Below are positions 37,787 through 49,900 of a stretch of 64,000 bases of DNA, one piece after another. Position 1 is the stretch's first letter, and every line of letters starts with the position of its first letter. The stretch is from Ciona savignyi (taxonomy: Eukaryota; Chordata; Ascidiacea; Phlebobranchia; Cionidae). The notes beneath the pieces are model-generated. The model saw only the letters and a list, made by a program, of their open reading frames with translations. It ran no database searches and was not told the DNA's origin. The stretch spans positions 271,677-335,676 of the forward strand of contig CH002989.1 in assembly GCA_000149265.1 (NCBI GenBank), given 5' to 3'. The position numbers and the translations under genes were made by a program.

Positions 37787-38149
37787 CATTTTTAGAGTTA
37801 GCATTCTATAAAAATGCAGTTTTATCGATATTATTTACGATATGTAAATACTTTGCACATATTTTTTTATTTATTTATATTTATTATTGACTAACGGAGA
37901 AAACTTAACAAACACGTCACATATATTCAAAATTACAATCAAACAACGAACACAATAAAATCAAACCGGAAACTAATGTGAGAACCATCACGATATTCTC
38001 ATACTGATATCTGAGCGCCGAAGTTTCTTTTCAAACTCGAAAATGAAATCATCATAATTTAAGTTAAAATCACGGTGTATGTAAAGAGGGAAGCGAGACC
38101 ATTTAATCGAGTTTCGACCGTTGTAAACGCTGTGAAAATTACATTTTAA

Positions 38150-38402
38150 AGAATTTCAAACTTTTAAACTGGAAAATATTTGCAACAGAATTGAAAAAAG
38201 CTTGCTTGCTTTCTCTAAGACCACAACGGCTCTATCTAGAGCATTTTCCGTTGAAGTTACCAATACGTTTTGCCAACGCAAGTATTCAACCCCCATTGCG
38301 TATTCGTCACACGAAGAAAAGAAATTAAATGATGCTTTTAAACGCTCGATAGTATTTTGTATCAGTATTTTGGAAGAAGAGAATGCCAAGATAGGGCTGT
38401 GA
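38150..38402 (+). other. Open frame of uncertain status (possible exon)
   Basis: A frame runs from about 38150 to the TGA at 38400-38402 after an AG acceptor-like TTTTAAAG. It has Lys/Glu-rich ends (HEEKKLNDAFKRS, ILEEENAKIGL) that could form a helix. I recognise no family, see no joining exon, and the minus strand is open too. The rest of 37790-39000 shows no gene. Confidence 0.2.
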
Positions 38403-39007
38403 GTCACAGTATGTGCATTAAATCAGTGGCGAGTTAAGTTGTAAGGAGAAAAGAGTCCTCTTTTGTACTATGTACAAGTGGTATATATGCCCGGTGAGTG
38501 AGGTCTTTTTGGTGTTATTATTTGGCTCCTGTAACGTTGTTTTGCTCGTGCGAACAAAACTCACGCATTTGTTGTAGAGATTTATTGCAGTTCTGAACAT
38601 ACAATAGAGCCACTCTTAAATCTGGAGTAGAAGATTCTTTCTCTACGCAATCTCTGAACCCCCGTCATATCACTGTGCGCCATATAAGTATCGACACTGG
38701 AGGTTCATAGAATATCCGGCTGCTGTTTAACTATATACCCGCTCCGGTGAGATAAAAAAATGCTGTTTTTCGTAAGAAAAATTTGCTTGTTGGAAAACAT
38801 TGCCTGAGTGTTGTTTGATTCGCAGACGTAATTGATTCACTTATAGCTCGTACTTTCCATGTAAAATGCCTTCTGGAGGTGATTTGTTATTTTTACACTG
38901 TTCAAATATGACACATTTTTTGCAAAATAAATTCATTTTAATTAAAGATCACGCATTGCGCTAGTAATATGTTGTTGACACAACTGCGCAGAAGAGTGGT
39001 CAGGATG

Positions 39008-39072
39008 GAGATCAAACCTGGAACGTGTAGGTCATGGCAGCCCACCTTAACCACCAGACTAATACGGCCGGT
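39008..39072 (-). mobile_element. SINE head fragment with tRNA-like promoter boxes
   Basis: On the minus strand the stretch reads CCGGCCGTATTAGTCTGGTG, then GTTAAGGTGGGCTG, and 25 bases on CCAGGTTTGATCTCC, an A box and a B box close to tRNA consensus. Only the 5' part of a SINE is present; no body is recognised. Confidence 0.55.
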
Positions 39073-39654
39073 AAACCGAAGCACCTACACTGTGTTGCAT
39101 GTGTTAAAAAAAACGTTACTTTAGTTTGGGTGATGTCCAACCAATGATTCTAGTTCATTTGAGCAATTACTAACTGCCTTGGACAAGGGCACATGACAAC
39201 AGCATGTTGCTTGTTTTGACAACGACTTTCCGGATTGCACGATTCCAATGAGCCTTTCGCTCAGACTACTTTGTGTTACGTCAATACTATCTAGTATCTA
39301 CGTATAGAATATCGGTTCAAAGTATTCTTTTCTTTTTAGAATGAAATACTGCTAATGGCGAGGCGAAATGAGGAAAGAATAATAGAAAGCGAAAAAAGTT
39401 AGGTTTTACTAGGGCACAACTAATTTACAGAAAACAGAATTACAGAAATGACAGAAATTTGATACTAATTTACAGAAATTACAGAAATACAGAATTACAG
39501 AAAAAATCCATTTCTAATTTACAGAAATACAGAAGAGAAATACGGAAAACAGAAATACGGAAATACATGCAAACCTGTACTGGGTTGAATTATTACCGAC
39601 GGAAAATGTCCCAAATTTACGGAAATTAACCGATTCTTTTTTTCTGTCACCGTT

Positions 39655-40812
39655 TTAAACGACAGAAATGTCCTAATTTACAGAAATGAACCCGTTCTTT
39701 TTTCTGTAATCGATTTCAACGACAGAAATGTCCTAATTTACAGAAATGGACCCGTTGCTTCTTCTGTCGCCGTTTTCAAAGACAGAAATGTTGTAATTTA
39801 CAGAAATGAACCCGTTCCATTTTCTGTTACCGTTTTCAACGACAGAAATGTCCTAATTTACAGAAATGAACCCGTTCTTTTTTCTGTCACCGCTTTCAAC
39901 GACAGAAATGTTCTAATTTACAGAAATGAACCCGTTCTTTTTTCTGTCGTCGTTTTCAACGACAGAAATGTCCTAATTTACAGAAATGGACCCGTTCCCT
40001 TTTCTGTCGCCGTTTTTAAAGACAGAAATGTTGTAATTTACAGAAATGAACCCGTTCCCTATTCTGTCATCGTTTTTAACGACAGAAATGTCCTAATTTA
40101 CAGAAATGAAACCGTTCCCTATTCTGTCACCATTTTCAACGACAGAAATATTCTAATTTACAGAAATGGAACCGTTCCCTATTCTGTCGTCGTTTCCATC
40201 GACAGAAATGTCCTAATTTACAGAAATGGACCCGTTCTATTTTCTTTCGTCATTTTCAACGACAGAAATATCCTAATTTACAGAAATGAACCCGTTCTTT
40301 TTCTGTCATCGATTTCAACGACAGAAATGTTCTAATTTACAGAAATGAACCGGTTCCATTTTCTGTCACCGTTTTTAACGACAGACATGTCCTAATTTAC
40401 AGAAATGAACCCGTTCCATTTTCTGTCACCGTTTTTAACGACATAAATGTTCTAATTTACAGAAATGAACCCGCTCCCTATTCTGTCGTCATTACCATCG
40501 ACAGAAATGTCCTAATTTACAGAAATGGACCTGTTGCTTCTTCTGTCACCGTTTTCAAAGACAGAAATGTCCTAATTTACAGAAATAAACCCGTTCCATT
40601 TTCTGTCACCGTTTTTAACGACAGAAATGTTCTAATTTACAGAAATGAACCCGTTCTTTTTTCTGTCACCGCTTTCAACGACAGAATTGTTCTAAATTAC
40701 AGAAATGAACCCGTTCTTTTTTCTGTCGTCGTTTTTAACGACAGAAATATTCTAATTTACAGAAATGAACCCGTTCCCTATTCTGTCGTTGTTTCCATCG
40801 ACAGAAATGTCC
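39655..40812 (+). repeat. Left arm: about 19 tandem 60-bp units
   Basis: Units begin CGACAGAAATGTCCTAATTT and continue with ACAGAAATGAACCCGTTC and TTTTCTGTCACCGTTTTCAA. Each unit contains ACAGAAA near both ends, also as inverted TTTCTGT, so every unit can fold on itself. Units vary at a handful of positions, and variants recur in similar order in the right arm. Confidence 0.9.
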
Positions 40813-41240
40813 AGCTTGGTTGCTCTTTTCAGCTTGCATGTCAGCGTACACCTTGTACGGTTTCTTGGTTGTTGTTTCTTTACTGATTTTCTCCATTACT
40901 GTTTTCATTGTCGGAAAATATACACCAGTTTTCTTCTTTGCGTTGCCATGGACACTATCTTTATGTACAGAAGAGTCGCCGAAATAATGTATTAGGCACA
41001 CAGGAGATTCATTTTCACCACTCTGTTTAAGCAAGGTATATACATGTCTTTGAAACTGTAGCAAAGAAGCCCTTCCTTTTTTGTCAGGATCCGTTAATTT
41101 ATAGTATCGTCTTAATATTCCATGCGTCTTGTTTTATACTGTCCCTCGTTAACGAATCGGTATTGATCACATCCGAAGTCGTTTTTTGCTCTTTTTGTGG
41201 ATCCTTGAAAAAATAGCCATAACCTGCAGGTGGGCATACC
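40735..41240 (-). pseudogene. Broken internal reading frame of the foldback element
   Basis: The minus strand carries GCDQYRFVNEGQYKTRRMEY, then after a frame break RRYYKLTDPDKKGRA, and an open 109-codon piece (41064-40735) with VCLIHYFGDSS, GVYFPTMKTVMEKI and KKPYKVYADM. The Y..T...L.KI.....P..VY order resembles the N-terminal region of FLYWCH/Mutator-like transposon proteins of invertebrates; I hold this loosely. The last residues run into the left arm repeat. No DDE catalytic region is visible. Confidence 0.4.
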
Positions 41241-41744
41241 GCTGGTACGTTGCTAATGTTTGTAGCTTTACTGAGTAATTCAGCAGCGAAAGCGGTTGGT
41301 TCCCGAGCTGTATCAGATCATTCATTGCTAAATCTCAAAGAAACAAAATAAACAGGTAAACCAAACTTACGTGTATACAAATAAAGCAATAGCGCATTAC
41401 AAATACTCTCACTTAAGGTACAATATTCGCTGTGTTAACCAGTATTGCTTAGCCGCTTTTGGAAAAAATTAAGCTTTTGTTCGCAAAAGCCAGAAGCAGT
41501 TTACGCATCATTGTTTGACACCATGCTATCTATAGAGGCCAGGGGGAGTTGAATCGAATTTGTTTATAATGACTAGATAATATTTAAACGCCACATACAT
41601 TTAAAGAAATAGGCTATAAAGTTTTATTTCAGGCCATTAATCCAATGGATTCAGTCGACATCCGCCAAGTGCTTTGCAGAGGGAGATATTTGTCAAGATT
41701 TTGGTTTAGCGGTGACAGTAAAGGGAACGAGTCTATCTATATAT

Positions 41745-43150
41745 ATCTGTAAATTAGAAAATTTCTGTCGTTGAAAACGACGACAGAAAGGGAAACCGGT
41801 CCATTTCTGTAAATTATAACAATTCGGTCATTGAAAAAGCCGACAGAAAAAAGGAAACCGGGTTCATTTCTGTAAATTAGAACATTTCTGTCGTTGAAAA
41901 CGGTGACAGAAAATAAGAACGGGTTCATTTCTGTAAATTACAACATTTCTGTCGTTAAAAACGGTGACAGAAAATGGAACGGGTTCATTTCTGTAAATTA
42001 GGACATTTCTGTCGTTGAAAACGGTGACAGAAAATGGAACGGGTTCATTTCTGTAAATTAGGACATGTCTGTCGTTGAAAACGGTGACAGAAAATGGAAC
42101 GGGTTCATTTCTGTAAATTAGGACATGTCTGTCGTTGAAAACGGTGACAGAAAATGGAACGGGTCCATTTCTGTAAATTAGGACATTTCTGTCGTTAAAA
42201 ACGATGACAGAATAGGGAACGGGTTCATTTCTGTAAATTAGAACATTTCTGTCGTTAAAAACGGTGACAGAAAATGGAACGGGTTCATTTCTGTAAATTA
42301 GGACATGTCTGTCGTTGAAAACGGTGACAGAAAATGGAACTGGTCCATTTCTGTAAATTACAACAGTTCTGTTTTTGAAAACGGCGACAGAGTAGGGACC
42401 GGGTCCATTTCTGTAAATTAAGACATTTCTGCTCTTTAAAAACGACGACAGAAAAGGGACCGGGTCCATTTCTGTAAATTAGGACATTTCTGTCGTTGAA
42501 AATGACGACAAAAAAGAGAACGGGTCCATTTCTGTAAATTAGGACATTTCTGTCGATGGAAACGACGACAGAATAGGGAACGGTTCATTTCTGTAAATTA
42601 GAATATTTCTGTCGTTGAAAATGGTGACAGAATAGGGAACGGTTTCATTTCTGTAAATTAAGACATTTATGTCGTTAAAAACGGCGACAGAAAAGGGAAC
42701 GGGTCCATTTCTGTAAATTAGGACATTTCTGTCGTTGAAAACGACGACAGAAAAAAGAACGGGTTCATTTCTGTAAATTAGAACATTTCTGTCGTTGAAA
42801 GCGGTGACAGAAAAAAGAACGGGTTCATTTCTGTAAATTACAACATTTCTGTCGTTAAAAACGGTGACAGAAAATGGAACGGGTTCATTTCTGTAAATTA
42901 GGACATTTCTGTCGTTGAAAACGGTGACAGAAAATGGAACGGGTTCATTTCTGTAAATTAGGCTACAACATTTCTGTCTTTGAAAACGGCGACAGAAGAA
43001 GCAACGGGTCCATTTCTGTAAATTAGGACATTTCTGTCGTTGAAATCGATTACAGAAAAAAGAACGGGTTCATTTCTGTAAATTAGGATATTTCTGTCGT
43101 TTAAAACGGTGACAGAAAAAAGAATCGGTTAATTTCCGTAAATTTGGGAC
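41745..43150 (-). repeat. Right arm: about 23 tandem 60-bp units, inverted
   Basis: The units are the reverse complement of the left arm. Because 60 is a multiple of three, a frame of 201 codons stays open across ten units (41864-42469), giving a 20-residue periodic peptide. This is a by-product of the repeat length, not a gene. Confidence 0.9.
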
Positions 43151-43353
43151 ATTTCCGTCGGTAATAATTCAACCCAGTACAGGTTTGCATGTATTTCCGT
43201 ATTTCTGTTTTCCGTATTTCTCTTCTGTATTTCTGTAAATTAGAAATGGATTTTTTCTGTAATTCTGTGTTTCTGTAATTTCTGTAAATTAGTATCAAAT
43301 TTCTGTCATTTCTTTAATTCTGTTTTCTGTAAATTAGTTGTGCCCTTTTACTA

Positions 43354-44576
43354 CAACCAAATGACAAGTTTATTTACTTAGCCATGTACTGGGCTGCTGA
43401 ATTGCGTGAAATGCACCCTACTGTATCATCACACCTCATTCGACAAATTAATAATTTAATTAATCCTCTAGTAGAAATTAAGATACTGGAGGATCCAAAT
43501 TCAATGTTAAATTAAAGTTGTAACTTCGTTGCCGTAAAACCTTTTATTTCTCTCTTTTTTTATACCATTCCACGTTTGTTTTTTAAATACATTTTTGTGT
43601 TCTTGTTGCAAACGGCATCTGATTATTATTTTGTACGGAGAGATGTAGGCAATAGGCCTACCCTGGGCATGTCTATAAAATAACTAGTAGGCCTATCTGT
43701 ATTTGGTAAGTTGTTCATCAGATTCAAACATATTGAATATTGCCATTTCATATTTTATGATAATTTAGTGTTAATATAACAGCTGGCTAGTGGTGTGCAA
43801 CAATATTAGGACTTCCGGGTGTAGCATTACCAAAGTGCATGTGTACATTGCGCACGCGGTCGAGCAGTTACCGTGCGCGGAAACGGAGCCGTGCAGTCGC
43901 TTGTCGGAAGGTCGCGTCCCGTTTACCGTTACCGTTCCCTATTCGCGCGTATGTGTGCATCCAGCTTTAGACGTTTTGTCTCCCATCAACGAGGTTCGAT
44001 AACAATGGTGTAAAAAGAAGTTATTGGGAGTTATAGAGTTATTTTGTTTTTGGGTATGGCTCTATCGTGTGAGAAAAATAATAATGGCGTCATATTGTGT
44101 ACAGTACAAATTGACTTGAGCGAATTATGCTACACCCCTGTATATGACATTTAAAGCAGACAGGGAAATTCCCTAAAGCAAAAGCGTATATAGGAGAGGA
44201 CACTCATCACCTGGTACAAACACACGAACTGAGTTTAAGTGGGGATGCGAAGAGGGGAGGTGCAGCAAAGACTGACTCGGAAAGTGGAAGATATCGGACA
44301 GTATGTCCTTACCCAAGGACACAACCAATTAGCTAGCGACCAGTTTTGAACCTGCGACTCTTCGGCTGAAAGGCTTGTAGACTAATCTGTCGGATTTACA
44401 TGTTACAACGTTACTCATGTTACTAATTAGTACTTAAAATTTAAAGCTTATTTTAGATTTGTAAGCAACATTACTATTTTTTGTTTAGTAGTACTGATGA
44501 ATAAGCGCTGCTTATATTCAAATAGCAATCAACTTTTTTCCAGCGAATTTAGGATTACTAATTATTGAGTATATAC
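43354..44576. other. Upstream flank of PUDP with a CpG-rich patch
   Basis: About 1.2 kb with no gene. At 43855-43965 CpG is dense (GCGCACGCGGTCGAGC, CCGTGCGCGG, GTCGCGTCCCG) against the AT-rich background. A SINE fragment on the minus strand occupies 44311-44395. An acceptor-like CTTTTTTCCAG ends at 44541, 65 bases before the PUDP start. Confidence 0.45.
44311..44395 (-). mobile_element. SINE head fragment
   Basis: Contains ACCCAAGGACACAACCAAT, TAGCTAGCGACCAGTTTTGA and the head region CTTCGGCTGAAAGGC, matching the 5' half of the window's SINE family in reverse. Confidence 0.6.
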
Positions 44577-44606
44577 ATGCACATAAGTAAAATCTGTTAT
44601 TTGAAC

Positions 44607-45290
44607 ATGTATAGGCGTGTAACTCACGTAATATTTGATATGGATGGCCTCTTGTTGAACACAGAAGATCTGTACACTATGGCATTCCAAAATATATGTT
44701 CAGCATATGGAAAAACCTATGATTGGTCAATTAAAATAAAAATCATGGGAAAAAAACCTGACATAGCTGCTCAATATGTATTGGATTGCCTTGAAATTCC
44801 ACTCACATATTTACAATGGAAGGAAAAGTTTAACAGTCAAATGGACACAGTGTTTTCTAAATCAAAATTATTACCCGGTGTGCAAAAACTGGTGAGTCAT
44901 CTAAAATCGAAGGGAATTCCAATTGCGATATGCTCTGGCTCTTCGAAAGCGGCTTATATTGCTAAAACATCTCACCACTCAGAATTTTTCTCACAATTTA
45001 ACCCAATTGTCTTATGTGGAGACGACCCAGAGGTTAAACATGGCAAGCCGCACCCTGAAGCTTACTTGGTTACCAACTCAAGGTTCCAGTCACCCCCAGA
45101 TCCTGAATCTGTCCTAGTATTTGAAGATGCCCCCAACGGGGTTGTAGCTGGAATTGAAGCCAACATGCAAGTTGTAATGGTTCCCGATCAAAGGGTCCCT
45201 AAAGAGCTCACAGATAAGGCAACACTTGTTCTTAAGAGCTTGGAGGACTTTAAGCCAGAGCTTTTTGGGCTTCCACCTTTTGAGCAATGA
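44607..45290 (+). CDS. PUDP: Pseudouridine-5'-phosphatase, HAD family, intronless
   Basis: The 227-residue protein matches the known length of vertebrate PUDP (HDHD1), which removes phosphate from pseudouridine 5'-monophosphate in the cytosol. HAD motifs are all present: motif I VIFDMDGLLLNTE with nucleophile D11 and D13, motif II ICSGSSKA, motif III Lys in HGKPHPEAYL, and motif IV VFEDAPNGV. The GDDPEVKHGKP and QVVMVP segments and the C-terminus LED..PELFGLP are characteristic of PUDP rather than other HAD phosphatases. N17 replaces the common Asp of LLLDTE; this residue is not the nucleophile. Start M at 44607 aligns with the family; an in-frame ATG at 44577 would add ten residues. The single coding exon may have a 5' non-coding exon or be SL trans-spliced at 44541. 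TGA at 45288 is followed by further stops. Confidence 0.95.
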   Translation: MYRRVTHVIFDMDGLLLNTEDLYTMAFQNICSAYGKTYDWSIKIKIMGKKPDIAAQYVLDCLEIPLTYLQWKEKFNSQMDTVFSKSKLLPGVQKLVSHLKSKGIPIAICSGSSKAAYIAKTSHHSEFFSQFNPIVLCGDDPEVKHGKPHPEAYLVTNSRFQSPPDPESVLVFEDAPNGVVAGIEANMQVVMVPDQRVPKELTDKATLVLKSLEDFKPELFGLPPFEQ

Positions 45291-45557
45291 TGATAGTACA
45301 GCTTGAGTTTCAAACTAGAAAAATTTATGGCAAAGTGTCATAGTTTTAGCCATGCCTTTTTTGTATGTGTACCAGCTTGCTTAACCAGCTTGCTGTATCC
45401 TATTAGGAAGTCGAAAATTAAAATAACTTTTTATGCATTAACTATCAGACATTTTTCAATTGTTTATTGTATTTAATTTTTTACATTGTCTGCAAAATTT
45501 GCATTTTGTGTTGTGCAAGTGATTGTTGGTCAAAATAGTGCTTGCACACAGTCACAC

Positions 45558-46042
45558 CAGGGTTGCCATTTGGCCTTTTTCACGGCCAAATATCAGAAAT
45601 TTGGCCTTACCAAAATCGTCCCGGCCGCAAAAAAAATAGTTTGGGCCGTGCGGAAAAATCTGGCCGAATTTGGCCGTATAAGCATATTGTCAAGTTTTTG
45701 GCTGAAGCGTCATATTATTTTTACGCTAAAGTAGAAAAAAAGCAAAAAGAGAGACAGAAAATGGAAATAAATTAATATCAACTGTCTCATTCACAAATCA
45801 CAAAGCTGATTATGACGTTTTAAAATAAAATAATAACGGTAGGCATTCCTATATAGTAGTTGAACGGGTTTAACAAATCTGGAGGGAATTAAAATTATAC
45901 AATTTTTCTACAAATAAAGAGATAAATAGCCCAATTGGCTAAATTAAATAGTTTATTTTGCACTTGATACGAATTGGCCGAATTTTGGCCGTAAAGCAAA
46001 AACAGTTTGGCCGTAAAGCGTACTTTGCGTCTGGCAACCCTG
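45558..46042. mobile_element. hAT-like MITE, 485 bp
   Basis: Ends are CAGGGTTGCCA and TGGCAACCCTG, perfect 11-base inverted repeats. The perfect duplication AGTCACAC is at 45550-45557 and 46043-46050. TTTGGCC/GGCCGTA words are clustered at both ends as subterminal repeats. No transposase frame is present. Confidence 0.92.
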
Positions 46043-46050
46043 AGTCACAC

Positions 46051-46941
46051 TACCAATTTGGAGATTTGCAATGTAAGCATTTATTTAAATATACTACAAT
46101 TTTGACTGACCACTGGATCAAGGATATGTCTATTAAACTTGTTCATTCCAAACCAACCATATGTAAAACAGTGATCAAATATGTCTGGTATGACTGCTGT
46201 GTTTAAACCTTGCTGCATGCACCAATAGCTGTATATATAGACTGTGTGTTTCTGTAAAAAAACAGATATAAAATAATATCGTTCATATTCATTTGTGTCC
46301 GGATACAAACTGCTATTCATTTGTGGTGTCTAGATAATCATAACTTCTTTTGTTTACATAGGATAATAAGTTACAGCGTGGAAACACAACAATTACAGTA
46401 TATGTACGTTTAAAAGTTTTAATATTACTTTTGCCAAATTACATAATTAATAAAGGTTGTTTTAAATGCACAACATGTATATATCGTTAAAGTAGAAGTA
46501 GGAGGGTCCATTTTGTTTTAGAGTTAGATTTTTAGAAACTACTATCAAGTATAACTGAGGAATAGAATCGTTTTCAATTTTTCTTCAGGCTTTAAGTTCA
46601 AATTAAGCAAAGTCTTCTGTTAATTAAAATCATTTATGTAAATGCAGTAGTATACTTCGATTAAATTTCTAAAAATATAATCAAACTTTTACAGTTATTT
46701 TACAATTGATAAGCAAAATATCTTTGGTGAACTGCTGCTTTATAGTAAACTTGTATTTTTCATATTTTGGTCTCCTTTATGCTATCACTACCATACTGTA
46801 TTCACCAAAGTTTCATTGGATAAAAACATCGAACTGCTATTTAATTTTATTAGTGCCTGATAATTTTTTTTGTGTATATTTCAGGATTATGAAACCACCA
46901 CAATCTAATTAACTTGGGTAATTCATTTGTTATCCAGAAAC
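46051..46941. other. Spacer between PUDP and SARDH
   Basis: AT-rich; no gene. Acceptor-like sites lie at ATATTTCAG (ending 46884) and TTGTTATCCAG (ending 46937), the latter only four bases before the SARDH start codon, so a 5' non-coding exon or SL trans-splice is plausible. Confidence 0.4.
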
Positions 46942-49900
46942 ATGAACTTTTGTAGAGTAAAGTATGCAGTTTCCTTGCAAAAGAAATTTATTGGAAGACA
47001 TGTCCAGGGAGGTGTGAGGTTTTCCTCTCAAGGGGCTGTTAAAAAAGACGTGCCGTATGACACTTCCATTCACCGAAGCAAAGACGAAAAATCGTCCTCG
47101 AACAAATTGCCGACAGAAGCGGATGTAGTAGTAATAGGTGCCGGTAGTGTGGGATGCAGCACTGCTTACCACCTGGCTAAGTTGGGAGGTGGCAAAGTGA
47201 TCTTGCTGGAGAAGAGTAGGATCACATCAGGCACAACATGGCACACAGCAGGTTTTTATTCCTATCTGACCAGATTTTTATTTTTTATTATGTTGAGCCA
47301 ATTGTTGGAACGATGTGGAATTGCGAATCAAAGCTACCTAGATAATATCTTATGCCAATTCAAATGGATCCATTATCAAATATCATATAAAATATACTGC
47401 AATATCTTTGGTAACCCAACTGAGAACATACATGGATTTGATCCTTGTATTATAACCACTGTCACTGTCCCACTCATACACTGCTCAAATTATCAGGAAT
47501 ACTATGGAGCTTTAGATCTACTGAGTCAGAAACCATTATGCAGCTGCAGACGAGGGAGTTGATTAGCAAGATTTTGCCCGAAGAAACTGGGGAGGATGCT
47601 GGATGGCTGAGCACAGGGACACTCAATACTGCCAAAACCAAAGATCAGTTAAAGAATTTTTTAAAGCATGCTTCGGTATGAGTGTTGTTTTGTGTTTAAA
47701 AACAAGTAGCATTATTACCCTACTGGAAAGTTCGTATGATGCACCGGATATATCTGGTCTGGTGCACGGACTACTTTTTCGGGTATTGGCGCAGAAAAGT
47801 CCAAAAATCATGCTGGCGTGGTGTAATTACACTTTCTTTAATTTACGTCAGTATTTTTTTATACTTTTAAGCTTTATATTTCAAAGTTTTAATTAAAAAT
47901 GTTGCAACTTTGTTTGTGGTGGCGCAAATTAGTATTACTGGCGTGGCACAAAATTTAGGTTAAAAAATGTTGGCGCAAAAATCCGGCGCACAGAAAACGA
48001 ACTTTCCAATAGGGCATTATTACACATGTAATCATAAGATTACATCATGTCTTGCCTACAGTTGGGTAATAAAAGTTATTACAGCGTTATATATGTTTGA
48101 CACATTAATATGCTTATTGTTCAAACAAATAATCTACTAAGTTTGTACACTGAAGACAAACCAACTATTATCTTATTTAATTTTAAAACTTAACAGCTTT
48201 GGTCTATTTTAATACCATATGGGCTTATTATCAATTCCTAATAGTACTTTTGTACCATTTCAGCACAATTTATTCTATTTGTCATATTGGTTGATTGACC
48301 ATACAAAGCAATTGACCTTTTTAAGGTTCGCACCAAAATTTATAGAAAATCAGGAAATAATGGGAAATCGGTTAACGTCATAATATGCAAAGAATTTAAA
48401 ATATCAGCATAGAAATAAAAATCAAACTTTACACTAGTCTTAAACTGTTTATCTTATATTTTATAATTTGTTTTTCAGTTTGCATCGGCACTTGGTGTTG
48501 ATATTTTTGAACTGATGCCAAATGACATCTCAAAGCTGCATCCATTGCTTAATACAAAGGATCTATATGGAGCTGTATACTCACCTCAATGCGGCACTAT
48601 AGACCCCGCCACGTACTGCATGTCGTATGTAAAAGCTGGAGCAAAGTATGGTTTAAAGGTAAATTGAGTGAGTTTAGTTTCAGTTTATTAATTTTTTGGC
48701 CCATAATTACATAAAGGCATATGAAACAAATCGAAAATGACGACAAAATGAACACTCATTTTAAAATCATGTCCTTTGAAAAAAAGGTATATAAACAAAA
48801 AACAATATGGCAGACACGGTTGTCAATCCTAGGCAAAAAAAATTATGTAGAAACAAAAATTAATTAAGACGATATAAATCCTTAAAGAAGAATGTTCTGT
48901 TGTTACTTTGAATCGACAGAGTCATTTTATGTTAGATAGAATGTATAAAATTCTTATCAAATTGCTTAAATAAATTTAGTTATGCTACTCCTCTTGCAAT
49001 TCTAAATTATTAATTAAATTATTGACCTGGTTGGTTTAACCTTGACTACCACAGCCCACATGATTAGTTAAGGTGGTTCCTTAGTTGATTTCATGACTAG
49101 GAATATTGGCCTACAAGGTAACTCCACATAATGCCTCGTTGTGGCACAGGTTAATTGTGTGGTTTTGTTTTATTTTTTTGTAAATATTGTCAGTGCAAAC
49201 TAATTACCTGGTACTTTCAATATTCAGTCACAGTATATTGTTGTAAATTAGTGGGATATTCATGTTTAAAGTATTACAGTGAAAACTTAGTACAAAAGCA
49301 CATTTTAATATAAACTGGTGCGCCATGTAAGATGTAGCTCATCTGAAATGTTGGCATGAATGGCCCTTTACTCTAATATAAATAAATAATACTTAACTTA
49401 TACTTTTAATCTTGTTCAAATATTTATTGTATCAAAACTTAATTTTTTGCCGATTCAGTGTTTGGTACCAGTATTGAGATCTTGTGTAGTTTTCTAGGTA
49501 TCAGCATCCTGACTGCTAATTAAACTTAAATATTTAAGTTTCTCGGTTTTTTTTAAAGCTAAATCAAGCTGGCTACCAAATGCACATAAAGCTTTTAAAA
49601 CACTTCTCTTGTTGGACAAGTTCTGTACAAAATTGACATGTTCTATTTATATTACACACATCTTCCCTTATTGTGTTACGGATCTTCTAACAAGTAAACC
49701 GTTTTCAGCCTTTTTGATGATTCATGCAAATCAAGGCAACAACGTCAGATATTATCACCGAGTGTTAGTCACAATTGCAATTCTTAACATGAATATCCTA
49801 TACTATTTGGTTCCTTGGTTGAAAGAGCTTTTGCTATTTGGTTTGGCAACACTTTAAAACAGAAATTGAAACAATCAAGTGGTTAAAATAGAGTACTGGT

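Larger units (their letters stand above)
39412..43345. mobile_element. Foldback-like DNA transposon with minisatellite arms, 3934 bp
   Basis: The outer ends are GGGCACAACTAATTTACAG and its reverse complement, and the inverted match continues for more than 50 bases with one mismatch. The perfect 8-base duplication TTTTACTA flanks the element at 39404-39411 and 43346-43353. Long inverted arms are built of about 60-base tandem units (left 39655-40812, right 41745-43150 in opposite orientation) around a 0.9-kb unique centre with a broken coding region. This is the architecture of Drosophila FB elements, which are related to Mutator-like transposons; an 8-base duplication fits MULE, hAT or P types. 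The class assignment is inference. Confidence 0.88.

Noticed and set aside
39655..40812. CRISPR-like array
   Set aside because: Units are contiguous 60-base tandem repeats with no unique spacers, in an animal genome, and form transposon arms.
41864..42469. 201-codon open frame with a 20-residue repeating peptide
   Set aside because: It lies wholly in the 60-base minisatellite; any frame without a stop in one unit stays open. The left arm has no matching preserved frame.
47036..47172. Minus-strand frames opposite SARDH exon 1
   Set aside because: Antisense shadow of a confirmed exon.
46927..47562. 211-codon frame at the start of SARDH
   Set aside because: It reads through the exon 1 donor at 47252 into intron 1. 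Splicing to 47497 gives the conserved GILWSFRS continuation.
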